Notes under the pieces: model-generated
Seen by the model: the letters and a program-made list of their open reading frames with translations, nothing else
What the model was told of the DNA's origin: nothing
Databases searched by the model: none
Shown: piece after piece, positions 1-7,604 of the stretch
Numbering within the stretch: the stretch's first letter is position 1
Layout: each line of letters starts with the position of its first letter
Program-made: the position numbers and the translations under genes
Assembly (NCBI GenBank): GCA_002428905.1
Contig: DIYD01000183.1
Coordinates: forward strand, 1-15,759
Reading direction: 5' to 3'
Length of the DNA: 15,759 nt
Origin: Bacteroidetes bacterium UBA6063
GTDB lineage: Bacteria > Bacteroidota > Bacteroidia > NS11-12g > UBA9320

Positions 1-11
1 AGATTGAATTT

Positions 12-806
12 ATGAGTACCAAGTTTTATCGAAGAAATTCGAATTCACTTGGCGTACTCAGCCCAAATGACTTGTACCAACACATCTGCCTCAAGTTACT
101 GGAAAATCGTCAGACAATAATTCACAACTACAGAGGAGAGGCAAAAGTCTCCACCTACATGTCTGCAGTGATACGAAATTTTGCTCTGGAATTTGTTCGC
201 ATGCAAAGAAGAACAGTAAACACTATCCCCAATACTGTTGCTGTCGCCGATTCGGATATTCCAGCTCAATATCTTGACTTACCAACGCATAAGCTATATC
301 TAAAACAAGAGATTAAGCTTCTGATTGGCATCCTCTTGTTGTTCGGTTCGAGACGAAAAAAAATTGAGTTTGTATTAAGAGGGTATTTTAGGAATACTAT
401 ATCCCGTGAAGATGTGCATGTCTATTTGAACAAAAACGTGGACGAGATTGAGATTGAGAACTTTCTGAAAGACATCAACAATGTGTCGGTAAAGAGTGAC
501 CGGGAGGTCTTTGAGATTTATACACGATTTCTAAATTTTGCAGACAAAACCGAAAATTCAGTAGTTGCTATTCGTAAATGGGTGTATAGAACCATTGCTG
601 AATTTATAAATTTGTTAAACAATGGGATAACCCAAAGGAGTTATTCAAGGGAAACTTTAGGTATACTCTTTGACTATTACTTCAATAGTAAGACCCAATC
701 ACACCATCTAAAAATGGAAAACGGTGAGTCAACTGAAAACACATATGTCTCCAGAAGAATTGGCAATAGCAGCGGAGCACGTGCTAAACTTGAAGGAGAT
801 ACCTGA
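12..806 (+). CDS. Sigma-70 region-2-like protein, possibly 5'-truncated by the window edge
   Basis: This is a probable RNA polymerase sigma-factor relative. Residues about 20-67 follow the sigma-70 region 2 pattern: DLYQHICLKLL, then a YRGEAKVSTYMSAVIRN stretch matching the usual FRGEAxFSTWLYRIVRN, then a basic VRMQRR end. That region normally binds the beta' subunit and melts the -10 element. The remaining 200 residues are mostly helical-looking and charged, and I cannot find a canonical region 4 helix-turn-helix, so promoter recognition would have to be unusual or absent. The reading frame stays open to the first bases of the window, and little sequence precedes the region 2 motif, so the true start may lie upstream and the ATG at 12 is only the first one visible. 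The 3' end overlaps the small zinc-finger gene by about 60 bp, which points to translational coupling. Known: sigma/zinc-finger anti-sigma pairs are common. Inferred: this is one. The alternative is a sigma-derived protein that no longer acts in transcription initiation. Confidence 0.6.
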   Translation: MSTKFYRRNSNSLGVLSPNDLYQHICLKLLENRQTIIHNYRGEAKVSTYMSAVIRNFALEFVRMQRRTVNTIPNTVAVADSDIPAQYLDLPTHKLYLKQEIKLLIGILLLFGSRRKKIEFVLRGYFRNTISREDVHVYLNKNVDEIEIENFLKDINNVSVKSDREVFEIYTRFLNFADKTENSVVAIRKWVYRTIAEFINLLNNGITQRSYSRETLGILFDYYFNSKTQSHHLKMENGESTENTYVSRRIGNSSGARAKLEGDT

Positions 807-906
807 CACCTACCTATGGGTTAGGCATTTAGAACAATGTTCCGCATGTCGCCAGGCCGTTATGGAAACGGTTGATATCTCTCAGGCTATGGGAGACAAA
901 CCATAA
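745..906 (+). CDS. Small zinc-finger protein, anti-sigma-factor-like
   Basis: A 53-residue protein starting MSPEELAIAAEHVLNL and containing HLEQCSAC, the H-x3-C-x2-C signature of zinc-binding anti-sigma (ZAS) domains, with a further histidine about 20 residues upstream as the expected fourth ligand. ZAS domains hold a partner sigma factor in the cytoplasm. It overlaps the preceding sigma-like gene in another frame, so the two are probably translated together and may act as a pair. A longer version from GTG at 724 adds seven residues; ATG at 745 is preferred because the family commonly starts just before the first helix. Unlike most ZAS proteins it has no membrane segment or sensor domain, so any regulation would be through a soluble partner, zinc or redox state. 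It could instead be a stand-alone zinc protein. The stop codon is directly followed by the hairpin at 910-931. Confidence 0.62.
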   Translation: MSPEELAIAAEHVLNLKEIPDTYLWVRHLEQCSACRQAVMETVDISQAMGDKP

Positions 907-931
907 AAAAACCCGTTCGAACGAACGGGTT
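905..931 (-). terminator. Intrinsic terminator of the minus-strand T9SS gene
   Basis: A perfect 9-bp stem (AACCCGTTC at 910-918, GAACGGGTT at 923-931) encloses a 4-base loop. On the plus strand a run of seven A (905-911) precedes it, so on the minus strand the hairpin is followed by seven T, the classic intrinsic terminator. It lies about 50 bp beyond the stop of the gene at 981-3338. On the plus strand the stem lacks a T-run but sits right after the zinc-finger gene, so it may weakly stop that transcript as well. Confidence 0.88.
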
Positions 932-980
932 GATCTTGACCAATGCAATGACTTATCTTCAATAGTTTTTTGACCAGACT

Positions 981-3338
981 CTACTCCAAGACGAGTTTAA
1001 TCGTATTTTTCTCACCATTTTGCTCTACTCGCACCATATATACGCCCTTGCTCAGATTACTAACGTCATAGCTTTCATTTGTATTCATGTTTTGAAAAGA
1101 TCGGATAACTTTCCCAGAAACATCCAGGATTTCTACTTTGTTAAAAATGCCATTTCCTGTATTATCGCTTTGGATAATGAATACGGATTGGGCAGGATTA
1201 GGAACAAGCGCCAACATTGTGCTTTCCTTGTTGGAGATTCCGGCCACTTGTTCTTCCGGCTCGGAACCGTCGTCCCATCCTGGACCATCAGTACTTGGTA
1301 GATTCGCATACGAGGTAGGTACTTCGAACGTAAATACACTGTTGCTTCCGAATTCAAGTGTGGTCGTATTTTGTTGAGTGAATACGTAATAGAATTTGTC
1401 TTCCGTTGCTGGGTTAGGCAAACCGTGATCGAATTCGTGGCGTATGGAAATTTGTCCAGCAATATAGCTAGCTGGCAATAAGACACCATCCAGGCAAAAA
1501 TTAGCGTCATTGACAACACGGAATGTATTATTACCAATGTCGATAAGGTTCGTAAGATTCGATCCGCTAAGCACCCAACGATTGTACAAATCCGTGTTTA
1601 CTTTAAGATCAATTATTCCATAGTCGGAGAAAGTTTGATTGGGGTAGGCGGGAACAAGTGTGTAACATAAATCCACTACTTGAGATACATCATCACCATT
1701 GTTCACCTGAAGACTTACATCGCCATAACTGTGGGAATTCCCTCCAGTTCCAACGAGAAAAAAGTCCGGGTTGTCAACAAGCACCGCGTTTCTGGTTGAA
1801 ACATTATTATTCTCTTTTACATACGGTAATATCTTATCGGTGTATCCGTTAGGCTCCCATTCAATAGGATCGTCGGTAGAATATGATTCATTGATTCTAG
1901 CAAGTAGACAAATCGTAGGTCTTCCTTGCTCTGCACCACCGCCAAGGTTTGGGTCATTATAGTGTTTGTTGTCTGGTGGATACCATTCCGCTCCCTGACT
2001 CCATGGAATAACGTAAGTACTCTTAGCTGCGATGGGTGGTAGCGTAATAGGGTCCGAGGCTGAGTAATAGTCATGTGGATCCGCAATGGTTATTTCACAC
2101 CCCATAAGCCGATTGGTTCCATTCATATTTTCCCAGTTGCCCGGATTATTGGTCCAATGCTTTTCGTACAATTCATCGGTACGGGCTATGGTCCAAAAAA
2201 GTCTTAGTTCCTCGTTTGGTGACGACCATTGACATCCAATGTTCTCAATTTCAACGAAAAGCTTATTGTGATTACCCAAGTGCGAAAATGTTATAGGCTC
2301 ATGGTCTTTCGTATTTTGATCCGTAGTCGTAGATAGTTTATTCCAAAGAGAAGGAGCATCGAAAACGTCGTTATCCCATTGAGATACAGGCTCAAACCCC
2401 AAATCATTCGTATTATCTTTAAGCACCAAATCCCATGTGCCTTCTTTGTAATGGAATACAACGTAACTTGATTTAGAATTACCCATTCCGGTGTAAGTTA
2501 AACCAACTTTGTAATACCTATCGGTTGAAAGCACCACTGCATCATTCCCATCAGAGAATTGATCAATGGCTAGACCATTGTCCAATCTTAAAGCTGTAGC
2601 TTCAGCTGCCGTTAGAGCTCGATCTGCCAATGGGCCAATTGCTTGAACTCCGTTTTTGTCGGTTTCTTGAACGAACATAAAAAAGCTTTCCGTACCACAT
2701 TGATTGGGATCAAGTCTTACGTGAGGTATGTTGTTGACACAACCTTTCAATACGGTTGACATAGTAGGGATATTGGTCCAGGTTAAAGCTTCGGTCTTGT
2801 CTGCAATTTGAAACCGCGGTTTGGCACCTTCAATGACTACAAACTCGGGGGAATAACCGGTTATGGGTGACACATTGGGGTTTGGCTTGGATATGTGGTA
2901 CAATACGCGCAAACGGTATTTACCGTCTATGCGATTCCAGGGTTCTGAACGTGTAGAAGTTGCCTGATTGACGGTTTGTTTACTAATGACTGAAGAATTG
3001 GCGAATTCAAATTCCTGTATATTCGAATTACCCGTATAGGTAATAAATGGGTGATTAATATACTTATAGTTCTTAAATACCTGATTGGCTTCATCCCATA
3101 TTTCAACGTAAAAATCAAGTCGGCCTTCGTTCTGGAATCCATTATCAATTTCCAGTTTCAATTTAGGGTTTGTTGTAGTGTTGCAATATAAACCGCCGGG
3201 TTCTGCGGTTAGTGTCCACTCTCCAGGAGGGTCGGCCCAGGTAATTAAAGAAGTTAAACTGTAAAAAAGTACGAATGCTGCTTTTAATGAATTAGCAAGG
3301 TGGTTTTTGGTTAAATCGTAATAAAAAATCTTTTTCAT
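981..3338 (-). CDS. Secreted T9SS type A sorting-domain protein, unknown function
   Basis: A 785-residue exported protein. It starts with a Sec signal (MKKIF, hydrophobic core near residues 20-34, likely cleavage after TWA at 35). It ends with a T9SS type A sorting domain at about 711-785: VPNPAQSVFI, EILDVSGKVIRSF and the closing SKGVYMVRVEQNG and TIKLVLE strands. T9SS moves such proteins across the outer membrane and removes or anchors the C-terminal domain. The roughly 660-residue middle is rich in Asn, Thr, Trp and Tyr, looks beta-rich (YRLRVLYHI, YYKVGLTYT) and has scattered cysteines, but I recognise no enzyme motif or known domain; an acidic linker (near 695-705) precedes the sorting domain. 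The gene is alone on its strand, with about 390 bp of its own upstream DNA and a terminator downstream, so it is probably monocistronic. Adhesin, surface-layer or carbohydrate-binding roles are possible but not shown. Confidence 0.88.
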   Translation of the reverse strand: MKKIFYYDLTKNHLANSLKAAFVLFYSLTSLITWADPPGEWTLTAEPGGLYCNTTTNPKLKLEIDNGFQNEGRLDFYVEIWDEANQVFKNYKYINHPFITYTGNSNIQEFEFANSSVISKQTVNQATSTRSEPWNRIDGKYRLRVLYHISKPNPNVSPITGYSPEFVVIEGAKPRFQIADKTEALTWTNIPTMSTVLKGCVNNIPHVRLDPNQCGTESFFMFVQETDKNGVQAIGPLADRALTAAEATALRLDNGLAIDQFSDGNDAVVLSTDRYYKVGLTYTGMGNSKSSYVVFHYKEGTWDLVLKDNTNDLGFEPVSQWDNDVFDAPSLWNKLSTTTDQNTKDHEPITFSHLGNHNKLFVEIENIGCQWSSPNEELRLFWTIARTDELYEKHWTNNPGNWENMNGTNRLMGCEITIADPHDYYSASDPITLPPIAAKSTYVIPWSQGAEWYPPDNKHYNDPNLGGGAEQGRPTICLLARINESYSTDDPIEWEPNGYTDKILPYVKENNNVSTRNAVLVDNPDFFLVGTGGNSHSYGDVSLQVNNGDDVSQVVDLCYTLVPAYPNQTFSDYGIIDLKVNTDLYNRWVLSGSNLTNLIDIGNNTFRVVNDANFCLDGVLLPASYIAGQISIRHEFDHGLPNPATEDKFYYVFTQQNTTTLEFGSNSVFTFEVPTSYANLPSTDGPGWDDGSEPEEQVAGISNKESTMLALVPNPAQSVFIIQSDNTGNGIFNKVEILDVSGKVIRSFQNMNTNESYDVSNLSKGVYMVRVEQNGEKNTIKLVLE

Positions 3339-3415
3339 TTTGAGTGTTTTAATGAGTTTTTAAGGCTCTGTTTGAGCGCATTTTTCTTCATAGTGTTTAC
3401 ACATCATGAAAAAGG

Positions 3416-3431
3416 GACATTACTTAATGTC
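3416..3431. repeat. Perfect palindrome GACATTA-CT-TAATGTC
   Basis: A 7-bp perfect dyad with a two-base centre lies about 80 bp upstream of the T9SS gene start at 3338. The two-base centre is too tight for a good RNA hairpin, so a site for a dimeric DNA-binding protein is more likely. Read on the minus strand the dyad is followed by CCCTTTTTC, so an attenuator-like role in the leader is an alternative. Confidence 0.45.
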
Positions 3432-3509
3432 ATTTTATTGTTTGTGGATTAGTTTGTCCGCAAGGGGTGGGGACGCTTCTCTATTCCCACTTTAGGTAAG
3501 AAAGTCCTT

Positions 3510-3532
3510 TAACGCTAACACCTTTGGCGTTA
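3510..3532. repeat. Inverted repeat TAACGC/GCGTTA
   Basis: Six-base arms at 3510-3515 and 3527-3532 with an 11-base spacer. It lies roughly 170-195 bp upstream of the minus-strand T9SS gene. It could be an operator; the arms are short and chance occurrence is possible. Confidence 0.3.
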
Positions 3533-3711
3533 CACCAGATTATAATACAGTGCAAAATTGTTAAAGTGCATGAAGTTTATAAACAGTACTTGTGTATAGC
3601 TTGAATGAATATGACGAACGCATTGGAACAACTGAGCCACAGCCAGTGTTATCAGGTTTGAATTCGCGTTGAACTCATACTGTTACTCTTGTCCCGTTGT
3701 CCATATGATTC

Positions 3712-3744
3712 TAGCTGCTATGAAGACTCACACTAAAGCAGCTA
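3712..3744 (-). repeat. Hairpin spanning the response regulator's stop codon
   Basis: TAGCTGCT at 3712-3719 is perfectly complementary to AGCAGCTA at 3737-3744, with 17 bases between. The right arm is the last coding part of the LytTR gene and the stop codon sits in the loop. No U-run follows on the minus strand, so it is not a standard intrinsic terminator. It may stabilise or pause the 3' end of the kinase-regulator transcript. Confidence 0.4.
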
Positions 3745-4486
3745 ATTTCTTAAGAAATAGGACTTTGTTGCGCTGAGACACTGGAATCTTAGCATTGTTT
3801 GACATAATTATTGTACCACCTCTGCCCTTATTGTATCTTGTTATCTTCTTCATGTTTACCAGATAGCTCCTATGAACCCTATAAAAGAAGGGATAATCTA
3901 ATCTTTCTTGAAAGTGTCCTAGAGTGTTAGTTACCACCAATTTGTTTTTACCCTCTATATAGATTTCGGTGTAATTACTATCCGCTACGAGATAGATCAC
4001 CTGTTTTATCGGTACGAATTCCAGGGATGAACCAGCATTAATAATGATCTGCTTTTCGGCATCTGACTTTTCGGTATTGCTTATAAAACCATGAAGTTTT
4101 GTTTTAAAGTTTTTCTCTTTATTCAGAAGTATTTCTCTGGCCCTGTTCGTTGCAGCTGTTAAAAGTTCTATATCGATTGGCTTTAGTATATAGTCTAATG
4201 CAGCCAGTCGAATGGCCTGGATGGCGTAGTGCTCGTGAGCTGTAACAAATATCACTTGAACGTCGAATGATGAGCACTGTTTCAAGAGTTGAATACCATC
4301 CATCTCTGGCATAGAAATATCCAAATAAATCAAATCTACTTCTTCATGACGTTGCGAAAGGAATTCATAGGCAGTGACTGGATTGTCAAAGTCTGCAACA
4401 ACTTGAACTCCATCACAAAAATTTAACACGTAGGTAGTCAATAACTCTCGTGCATCAAGCTCATCGTCTATTATAATTGCATTCAT
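3728..4486 (-). CDS. LytTR-family response regulator
   Basis: A 252-residue two-component regulator that should bind DNA when phosphorylated by the neighbouring kinase. The receiver domain (about 1-120) has every key residue: the acidic pair D7/D8, the phosphoacceptor D56 in YLDISMPEMDG, switch T82 and K102 in the LKP motif. After a linker, the LytTR DNA-binding domain covers about 146-248, with typical signatures FVPIKQVIYLVADSNYTEI, FYRVHRSYLVN and IPVSQRNK. LytTR domains are known to bind pairs of short direct repeats. The gene starts inside the last codons of the kinase gene (ATGA overlap, 4483-4486), so the pair is translationally coupled and near-certain to be a cognate system. Targets are not shown; neighbouring candidates are the T9SS gene downstream and the exported protein divergent from the kinase. 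Confidence 0.96.
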   Translation of the reverse strand: MNAIIIDDELDARELLTTYVLNFCDGVQVVADFDNPVTAYEFLSQRHEEVDLIYLDISMPEMDGIQLLKQCSSFDVQVIFVTAHEHYAIQAIRLAALDYILKPIDIELLTAATNRAREILLNKEKNFKTKLHGFISNTEKSDAEKQIIINAGSSLEFVPIKQVIYLVADSNYTEIYIEGKNKLVVTNTLGHFQERLDYPFFYRVHRSYLVNMKKITRYNKGRGGTIIMSNNAKIPVSQRNKVLFLKKLAALV

Positions 4487-7422
4487 GATCTCTTTAATTC
4501 TAGAGGGATTTTAAGTGTAATTTTAGTGCCTGTTTCATTCGATCCAGACACATCACTTTTATCGGTTATGTCAACACTGAAGTCCTGAACGAAATACTCA
4601 TTCAACAGGTTTATTCTTTTGGTTTCGGTTTTTGTTGCAATGGATATCATATCACTTTCCTGACTACGATGTTTCAAAGAGTGATTAATTCCCACACCGT
4701 TGTCTTCAATTAGCACCTCTAAGGTCTGGCCCACCACTTTAAAGTAGACTCCCACAAAACCGCTTCTCCCTACTCCATGAATAATTGCGTTCTCTACATA
4801 GGGTTGAATTAACATCTGAGGGATATTGATGTTCAACTCGAGGATTTCTTCATCGTACTTGACTTCATACCTCAGGCGATCCTTGAGCCTCATTTTTTCT
4901 AGCTCCAAATAGTCTGTAATAAGTTCGATCTCTTTCTTGAGAGATATATCATTACTGAAACTCGTATTAAGAATTTTGCGTATTAAGCGAGAAAAACTCG
5001 ACATAAAATAATTGGCACTTCGAATATCATTTTTCACGTAAAAGTTCTGAATAGAATTGAGAGAGTTGAATATGAAGTGAGGGTTCATTGACGCTCTTAA
5101 GCTTTTAAGTTCCAATTCGGCAATCCTACGAGACAACTCCTGCTCTCGTTGGAACTTCAAATTCCTTCTTTTCTGAATTTTGCTTGAAATTAGAAGAATC
5201 AATAGTATGACAAGAATTGGCACCCCAACTTTAAACATTCCTCTTTCATAGAAAAACGGTTTTATTCTGAACCTGACAACCTCATATGGTTTTTGGGCTT
5301 CCGTACCCCAACGTGTAACAGGGCTCACCAATAGGGTATAAGACCCTGCCGGTAGATTAGGAAAGTCCAGCTTACTTGAGCTCGTTTTTATCCAACTATT
5401 ATTTAAACCCTTAAGTTTATACTGGTATGGAACATTCATCAAATGTTTTGAAGAAACAATATCAATCAGTAAACTAATATCATTTGTTCGACGTCCAATT
5501 GAACCGAAATTGGATCGCAAAAGAGTCTGTCCACTTGCTTGAATGGATTCACAATAAATATTCTTAATCTGTATTGAGTCTGGAACAAGTGCCGTTTTTA
5601 ATAGTTTGTGGTCGGTTAGGTAGTACATGGTGTCTTGAAGCGCTGTTAGATCGATAACATTTTGGTTGTAACCCGATCCACCGCGAATGGGCCTATGCAC
5701 CTCCTTCAACGTCCATTGGTTAAAATCAATATTGTAACCGAACCAACCTGAATTCGTTGCTATAAGAAGCAAGTTGTCGCCAGCTATTCTTAGCTTATTG
5801 ACCGATTGGGTTATGCCATATTGAGTCGCAAGTTCAAGCGTTCTCATACGCTTGAATGAATGATTAAAAACCAGTATAGAATTGTCAACCATTAGAGCAA
5901 AAATGTGTCCGTTCGCAATAGCTACCTGTCTTAACCCTTCCAGTTCAATTTGTCTGGTGATCTTTTTTTTCTGTAGGTCAAAAACCGCTAGTTTAGAAAT
6001 ACCAACCAGAAGGCATATTTGGTCGTTAAGCCTCAGTATTTGTTTTGCCCTTTTATTCCAGATCGACGCAGCACCCTCGCTATAACTTTTATAGATCCTG
6101 TTTTCAAGAGCTGTATCCCCTACCTGCATCGCGTGGTAGTATTGCTCCAGGGTTTCTTCTTCCGAATTATCACTAATGGGAATAGATCGAAATTTGTTGG
6201 ATTGACCTACGATCACAATTGAGTCGGAAATGGCCAATCCACATTTGTTTGCTGCTGGCCAGGTTGGATGAAAGCTCACCTGATTTGGTTTAATCCGGTA
6301 AAGCCCTGACCCTATAGTAGCAATAACACCGAACGCGCTTGCAGAACTCAAATGAACTCTTTCATCATTCCTCGCTACTAAAGGTTTTTCAAAAGAAGAA
6401 ATTGATCGAACCCAATGATCACTGGAAACTAAAACATCCGCTTGAAGCAATTCGATATTTCTAAAGGACTCGTTTTCTTCCAGCTCTTTTATCACAACGG
6501 GTGCATTTTGATGTTTTAAATGAACTCCATCGTTTTTGGTAGCAATCCAATAATTTCCGGACTGATCGGTAAACACCTTCCGAATATCGCTTGGGTGCAT
6601 ATATTCAAGCTCCAGCCCTGATTTACTGATACGATATACACGATTCCCCTTAACAAACCGGATAGAATCTCCATCCTTGGTGCAGTTAGTCACACCCCAA
6701 CGATTTGGTATGGTAAGCTGGGTATGGATTTCATGTCCTCGAAGAGTACCAATCTTTATCTCTTCATCGGTCAATTGACAAATCTTGTTTTTCGCAAATA
6801 GTCTGGTATGGTACGGTCGAATCTTTTTAATTGGGACTTCTGGCATTCGGGTAGAACGGTCTCCTGACTTTTGGAACGTAGAACCAGAAATGACATAGAA
6901 CATCTCACCTTGATATTCGTATGCTAACGATAAGGCAAAATACGGTGCATCAACAAAGAACGAATCCCCACTGGTTAAGTTGTAGATACATGTCTTCGTC
7001 TCTGTTTGGACACTTAAATAGGCCTCTTGGCGCCACTCATCAAAATACAACCCACTGGTTTCCAAAACATCTCCTTCAATCTGTCGATGTTCCTGAACAC
7101 GAACTACCTGTTGACCATCCCAATAGCAAGGCCAGGTTCCGAAGCACTCAATCCATAACGTACCATTCCGATCTCTAAAAACACCTGTTACGTCGTTCGA
7201 GTTCAGACCGTCAAGAGATGTAAAAACTTTAATTCCATAGCTATTAAACCGACAAAGACCGTTTTCTGTAGCTACCCAAATACGTCCTAAGGTATCCTCC
7301 GCATAACTGTAAATACTATTACTGGGTAAACCATCTTTTACGGTAAAGTGCCTTGTTAGCGTCTGTGACTTGCAGGTCATCAGACCTAATAGTAATACGA
7401 CCGAACAAAGGACTGTCTTCAT
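4483..7422 (-). CDS. Sensor histidine kinase with Reg_prop/Y_Y_Y periplasmic sensor and LytS/YehU-type kinase core
   Basis: A 979-residue inner-membrane sensor kinase. Order of parts: signal peptide (MKTVLCSVVLLLGLMTCKSQ), a periplasmic beta-propeller of two-component-regulator repeats (clear units at about 24-98 with DGLPSNSIYSYAEDTLGRIW and DGLNSNDVTGVFRDRNGTLW, another near 279-300), a Y_Y_Y domain (about 658-721, YKLKGLNNSWI and LPAGSYTL), one membrane helix (about 730-747), a short coiled segment, then a His_kinase domain with the phosphoacceptor in MNPHFIFNSLNSIQ (H782), and an ATP-binding domain with YVENAIIHG and DNGVGI. Such kinases usually phosphorylate LytTR regulators, here the gene overlapping its end by 4 bp. 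A longer start, GTG at 7464, adds 14 residues; ATG at 7422 is preferred because it gives a standard signal peptide. Unlike the Bacteroides hybrid two-component systems, kinase and regulator remain separate proteins. The ligand is unknown; the middle of the propeller is divergent. Confidence 0.94.
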   Translation of the reverse strand: MKTVLCSVVLLLGLMTCKSQTLTRHFTVKDGLPSNSIYSYAEDTLGRIWVATENGLCRFNSYGIKVFTSLDGLNSNDVTGVFRDRNGTLWIECFGTWPCYWDGQQVVRVQEHRQIEGDVLETSGLYFDEWRQEAYLSVQTETKTCIYNLTSGDSFFVDAPYFALSLAYEYQGEMFYVISGSTFQKSGDRSTRMPEVPIKKIRPYHTRLFAKNKICQLTDEEIKIGTLRGHEIHTQLTIPNRWGVTNCTKDGDSIRFVKGNRVYRISKSGLELEYMHPSDIRKVFTDQSGNYWIATKNDGVHLKHQNAPVVIKELEENESFRNIELLQADVLVSSDHWVRSISSFEKPLVARNDERVHLSSASAFGVIATIGSGLYRIKPNQVSFHPTWPAANKCGLAISDSIVIVGQSNKFRSIPISDNSEEETLEQYYHAMQVGDTALENRIYKSYSEGAASIWNKRAKQILRLNDQICLLVGISKLAVFDLQKKKITRQIELEGLRQVAIANGHIFALMVDNSILVFNHSFKRMRTLELATQYGITQSVNKLRIAGDNLLLIATNSGWFGYNIDFNQWTLKEVHRPIRGGSGYNQNVIDLTALQDTMYYLTDHKLLKTALVPDSIQIKNIYCESIQASGQTLLRSNFGSIGRRTNDISLLIDIVSSKHLMNVPYQYKLKGLNNSWIKTSSSKLDFPNLPAGSYTLLVSPVTRWGTEAQKPYEVVRFRIKPFFYERGMFKVGVPILVILLILLISSKIQKRRNLKFQREQELSRRIAELELKSLRASMNPHFIFNSLNSIQNFYVKNDIRSANYFMSSFSRLIRKILNTSFSNDISLKKEIELITDYLELEKMRLKDRLRYEVKYDEEILELNINIPQMLIQPYVENAIIHGVGRSGFVGVYFKVVGQTLEVLIEDNGVGINHSLKHRSQESDMISIATKTETKRINLLNEYFVQDFSVDITDKSDVSGSNETGTKITLKIPLELKRS

Positions 7423-7604
7423 TAATGGCAATATCAGGACTTGATTTAAAAAATGGAAACGCACTCAGGAAAAAAAACAACGCGTCTACACACTCTCCAT
7501 GTTATGCTGCCCAATTCATTTGATAAAAGGCTGCTACCCGCGGTTATTTGAACAAAACAATGCAGGCAAATAAGACAACGAAACCATACAAATGCAACAG
7601 CTTT
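7423..7604. promoter_or_regulatory. Divergent intergenic region between the sensor kinase and an exported protein
   Basis: About 180 bp separate the preferred kinase start (minus) from the preferred start of the exported protein (plus), so promoters for both must lie here. I see no exact TTTG/TAnnTTTG promoter on either strand; CATTTGATAAAA and GGTTATTTG near 7517-7550 are the closest plus-strand pieces and do not fit the spacing. No strong palindrome is visible. The region could hold a shared control site for the LytTR regulator, which is inference from position only. Confidence 0.5.

Larger units (their letters stand above)
3339..3727. other. Gene-free stretch with inverted repeats upstream of the T9SS gene
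   Basis: About 390 bp separate the response regulator's stop from the start of the T9SS protein gene, both on the minus strand. I find no open frame with credible coding character, no tRNA and no exact match to the Bacteroidota promoter pattern TAnnTTTG. The stretch does contain a perfect 7+2+7 palindrome (3416-3431), a 6-bp inverted repeat with an 11-base loop (3510-3532) and the left arm of a hairpin that reaches into the regulator gene (3712-3744). It probably holds the promoter and leader of the T9SS gene. Confidence 0.6.

Noticed and set aside
1133..1537. Open frame of 134 codons on the minus strand inside the T9SS gene
   Set aside because: It lies wholly within the 981-3338 coding region in another frame of the same strand; its protein has no signal, motif or plausible composition, while the main frame has a signal peptide and a sorting domain.
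3507..3518. Minus-strand TTAGCGTTAAAGG as a possible LytTR half-site
   Set aside because: It matches only about seven of nine positions of the pattern as I remember it, and I see no second copy at the required spacing.
7517..7550. Bacteroidota-type promoter CATTTG...TATTTG upstream of the exported protein
   Set aside because: TA lies directly before TTTG instead of two bases away, so it does not fit the TAnnTTTG pattern.
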